Assembly: GCA_019648995.1 (NCBI GenBank)
Contig: BLXT01002468.1
Span: 2,627,041 to 2,647,040, forward strand
Length of the DNA stretch: 20,000 bases
Source: Plakobranchus ocellatus
Taxonomy: Eukaryota > Mollusca > Gastropoda > Plakobranchidae
Direction: 5' to 3'
The position numbers and the translations under genes were made by a program. Position 1 is the first letter of the stretch, and each line of letters begins with the position of its first letter. The notes under the pieces are model-generated. The model ran no database searches. It saw nothing but the letters and a program-made list of their open reading frames with translations, and was not told the DNA's origin. Below are positions 17,369 to 20,000 of this stretch, one piece after another.

Positions 17369-18510
17369 AAATTGTACTGAATGTAATGCAACAATGTTCA
17401 GCAATAATATTTTATATACATGATTGAAAATCCTGGTCGCATTGGTTGATATTTAAATGCTTTCGATCATGTAAAGCATAAGTATATAATTTGGGGATAG
17501 AAAAAAAAATAATAAGATAGACGGAATTTTGAAGACGCTTAGTAGTAGGTCAGCCTTGACAAGTTGAGTTTAAATAAAAGATCAAATTTCTTCAGTAGGT
17601 GAGCGAAAAAGACGAAATAGAAGAACAAGTAAATTATATGAAGCGAGCGAAAAATACATGGCGAACGATTATTATGGCTGAACCAAATTAAGATCACAAT
17701 ATTGTTCCATCTGTTGTGTCGAGATACACACACAGCAAAACAAAAAAAACAAAAAAATAACAAAAAAATAATGATAAATAAACAATAAAGCTAACGAATT
17801 GTAACACTCATGCATCTACAAATACGTACGCATTGATTTCAAATATTCATGATTCTTATTAAATAGATATAAAATGTATTATATCAAATTTTTTATCCAT
17901 TGTTTTTTCATTGTCAAATTTAATTGATCTACGGTGTGGCCATACACAGCAGTGAATAATCTTCGTTACAACAAGTTGAATACATACACATTTTTGCTCG
18001 ATTAATGTCTTGTACTTAAAACCAACAACGATAAAATTGGACAAAATTATACATGTATATCATTTACCAAAATGAAAAAGATATGATTTGTAGCAGCTTT
18101 CAACGTGCGTTTGCGCTCTAGGAAAGCAAACACAATTTTGGGTTAACTTTCCCTTGACAAGCACAAAAAAGAAAAAAAATCGCACTAGCAATTCATTTAA
18201 CTTCTTTCCCTTTTGCAACAACTGTTTTTCACACACTTATAACATCTTTGTCTGAAACCTTATGTATCAACACAAGGCGTAGCCTCGGTAAAAAAATTTA
18301 CCTATAGGAAAAGACGCCAAGAAGTAAAATTGTCGATATTAGTAGGTCTCAATTAGAGGTGAAAAGAGGAAGGGCATAATGATTCTTGCAATACATATTC
18401 AGGCTTGTCCTCTGTGCAAAATATTTACCTTAAGCGTATAAAAAGAATGTATTCATTTTCATAACATTACAATATGCACATGTCATCTACATGAGAATGC
18501 TAAACTTATT
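17369..18510. other. Intergenic spacer, no gene seen
   Basis: AT-rich DNA with A-rich and T-rich runs (for example 17739-17772). ORFs on the minus strand here are low-complexity and show no motif. Confidence 0.5.
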
Positions 18511-18516
18511 TTTAAT
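18511..18516 (-). terminator. Candidate poly(A) signal ATTAAA of the right-hand gene
   Basis: On the minus strand this is ATTAAA, 210 nt past the stop codon of the 91-residue gene, with a TG-containing segment downstream (about 18495-18470 on that strand). It is the best signal found in the 3' flank, but it is a weak variant. Confidence 0.25.
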
Positions 18517-18725
18517 AACTTCGATACTTATTGTTTAGAAAAAACGATGAATTACCTCTTTTTTTCTCTTTGCGCTGCCCATCTGTTCATTATTTCTTTT
18601 TTTTTTTTTAGAAAGTTTTAGGCATAAATCTGCCTGCAATTGAAAATCCTACTAAAAACTCTAATTATCATGATAATCAGCTTTACTATCTTTAACCCTG
18701 CAAAGGTGTTTGCTCATTATGTCTG

Positions 18726-18916
18726 TTAGGTCATAACGCCCCTTCTCTGCTGCTTGACATTGGCTCCCGGTCCACACGTCCGGTTCACAAGCCTCTTGAT
18801 ATCTTCGCGCTCAAAGTAGTCTTTGCACAGCTTGTCGTCTGCTGCGTTGTATGGCTTGATGATATCCTTGTATTTAGTTCGTTTCTTCTCTGTGATGATG
18901 GCATCGTTCACGAAAG
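18726..18916 (-). CDS. Coding exon 2 (last) of the 91-residue gene
   Basis: Residues 29-91 plus stop, starting AFVNDAIITEKKRTKYKDII after the acceptor and ending RRGVMT. The open frame of 63 codons has strong third-position C/G preference compared with the AT-rich flanks, which supports coding. Confidence 0.75.
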
Positions 18917-19634
18917 CTGGCGATAAACAAAAAGTGAAATACTTATTATGGATTTGGGGATTTAATTTGTGTGATAATATTTCTATTTTCTAATACGCAA
19001 TTCCGTCATACATTTGATTTTAAGACAAAGCTATTAGAAAGAAGATTCAAAATTTAACGTCGAGGTTTTTTCTATAGAAATGCTGAAATCGATGCAGTCA
19101 TAAATATTGCTTGTGCTTGCAAGCCTAATTTTTCGTTTCCTTATCCTACCATAGTTCAGATAAAAACTTTTGACCTTATATCTAACAGACGTTTCGTTTT
19201 CTTTACAAATATAAAGTCCCGAGGTCGTAATGGAAACGAAGTCTCAAATAATAGAGCGCGTGGAGGCTAAATAAATAAAATTATCCTCATTTCAAAATCT
19301 TAAGAGTTAACTTGTTTTGTAACATAGTGCAAAAAAATAAAAGCAAGACGTGCATTTTCAAATCGGACAACTTTTTCTTCTGCAACCCACAAAGAGCTAA
19401 TGTCCTACCTTTTTTACCGACCGCCAAATATACTATTGATTATAATGTATCAAAACTGATTTCCATTCCTTAAATTTATCATCAAACTTGTTGCATCTGC
19501 AATCATACGCAACCTACGCTTCATTTTCACCCTTAACCCTTTGGTTTACCTGTCTCTCTTTCTCGAATAGACGTCACGTCCGGTGTGGGTTTGCACCGTC
19601 TGCGCACGCTCAGTTTATTGACAGTTTTGGCCAT
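18726..19634 (-). CDS. Small basic protein, 91 residues, two coding exons, unrecognised
   Basis: Coding exons on the minus strand: 19634-19550 (85 nt, MAKTVNKLSVRRRCKPTPDV and TSIRERET) and 18916-18726 (191 nt). They join in phase 1 (G|CT, Ala 29) with donor G|GTAAAC and acceptor TATCGCCAG, and total 276 nt including TAA. The ATG has a good context (CAAGATGGCC). The protein is basic and helical, with an Arg-rich start (SVRRRCKP), the block KKRTKYKDIIKPYNAADD, then CKDYFEREDIKRLVNR and a basic tail. There is no signal peptide or membrane segment. Composition, codon use and exon-limited CpG content say it is a real gene. I do not recognise the family. It is convergent with IFT57, about 7 kb away, so proximity says little about its role. 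Confidence 0.75.
18917..19549 (-). other. Intron of the 91-residue gene
   Basis: 633 nt, AT-rich. A 14-codon ORF on the + strand (ATG at 19230) lies in it, but nothing supports it as coding. Confidence 0.65.
19550..19634 (-). CDS. Coding exon 1 of the 91-residue gene
   Basis: Residues 1-28 plus one base. Contains several CpGs (ACGTCACGTCCGG) unlike the flanking DNA. Bounded by the ATG at 19634-19632 and the donor at 19549-19548. Confidence 0.7.
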
Positions 19635-20000
19635 CTTGAGTTCCTAAAAAAAAATTTATAACATATAGCTACCAACTTTCTTTTGACTAGGGTTTGTTCT
19701 TATTTCGCTAAAACGTTTGATTATTTTTTTTTACTATGTATTTTGGCAATCTTTTAAGCCGACCAACATGTTTTCTATTGGATCATAAGATGATGCCACC
19801 TTTATTAAAATTACGTGGTGGAAGAGGATAAAAATATCTAACCAAATTGTCTGATGAGTAACAAACGACAATTCCAATCTACTTATGCCTTTTCGTTCTT
19901 TTATAGGGGCCTATATCCTAGACTTATCATTCTTGCATTTTAACTTCTTATCGATTTAAATAAGTCTTGTGTGTATCATTGGAATTGTAAACCAAGGTCC
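19635..20000. other. 5' flank of the 91-residue gene, no coding sequence seen
   Basis: On the minus strand a T9-AG acceptor-like sequence (about 19656-19646) lies about ten bases before the ATG, suggesting a noncoding 5' exon further right. The remainder is AT-rich and featureless. Confidence 0.45.

Noticed and set aside
18287-18302. Perfect inverted repeat GGTAAA-AAAA-TTTACC
   Set aside because: A 6-bp arm of AT-rich sequence is expected by chance in 20 kb; no context suggests function.
19230-19274. 14-codon + strand ORF (METKSQIIERVEAK) in the intron of the 91-residue gene
   Set aside because: Too short, antisense to an intron, no supporting signal.
1-20000. tRNA or rRNA genes, CRISPR arrays, bacterial operons or phage modules
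   Set aside because: No tRNA B-box with a foldable cloverleaf was noticed, no regularly spaced identical repeats of CRISPR size, and the sequence is plainly eukaryotic with spliced genes.

Overview
This is eukaryotic nuclear DNA, AT-rich, with long introns, poly-T tracts, microsatellites and decayed transposons. It carries one complete, easily recognised gene: a ten-coding-exon IFT57 (intraflagellar transport protein 57, a subunit of the peripheral IFT-B complex of cilia) on the + strand. The protein is close to vertebrate IFT57 from end to end. That similarity, the intron sizes and frequent CTAG-rich palindromes (AGATCTAGATCTAG, TAGGCCTAGGCCTA) suggest an invertebrate animal, and I lean towards a gastropod mollusc. 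The phylum is an inference and cannot be proven from this window.

Layout. 1-1444: a probable first coding exon of a minus-strand gene (25 codons plus one base, ending at a splice donor), with the rest of that gene off the left edge; its start resembles the N-terminus of TTC12, only tentatively. 1445-3009: a divergent intergenic region. An X-box-like 14-mer (RFX target type) lies 32 bp upstream of the minus-strand ATG, and an imperfect inverted repeat of about 95-bp arms lies at 2031-2249. 3010-11676: IFT57, coding exons 1-10, 419 codons. Its introns hold a perfect 29-bp-arm hairpin with a 49-bp tandem duplication (intron 4), a GC-richer repeat block with an inverted repeat (intron 5), and two clusters of one 48-bp minisatellite (intron 8). 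11677 to about 12133: 3' UTR containing a decayed tandem repeat of about 88 bp and a plausible poly(A) signal. 12134-18500: gene-poor spacer with a dead Tc1/mariner element (about 14164-15430), a TG tract, a 76-bp TA tract and the tail of a dead LINE reverse transcriptase (17162-17368). 18726-19634: a two-exon minus-strand gene for a basic 91-residue protein that I do not recognise, convergent with IFT57.

IFT57 builds and moves cilia. If the left-hand gene really is TTC12-like (dynein-arm assembly), the left half is a head-to-head pair of ciliary genes that could share an RFX-type control region. I see no operon, CRISPR array, phage or novel defence-type system. The interesting material is regulatory and repetitive structure around an otherwise conserved ciliary gene.
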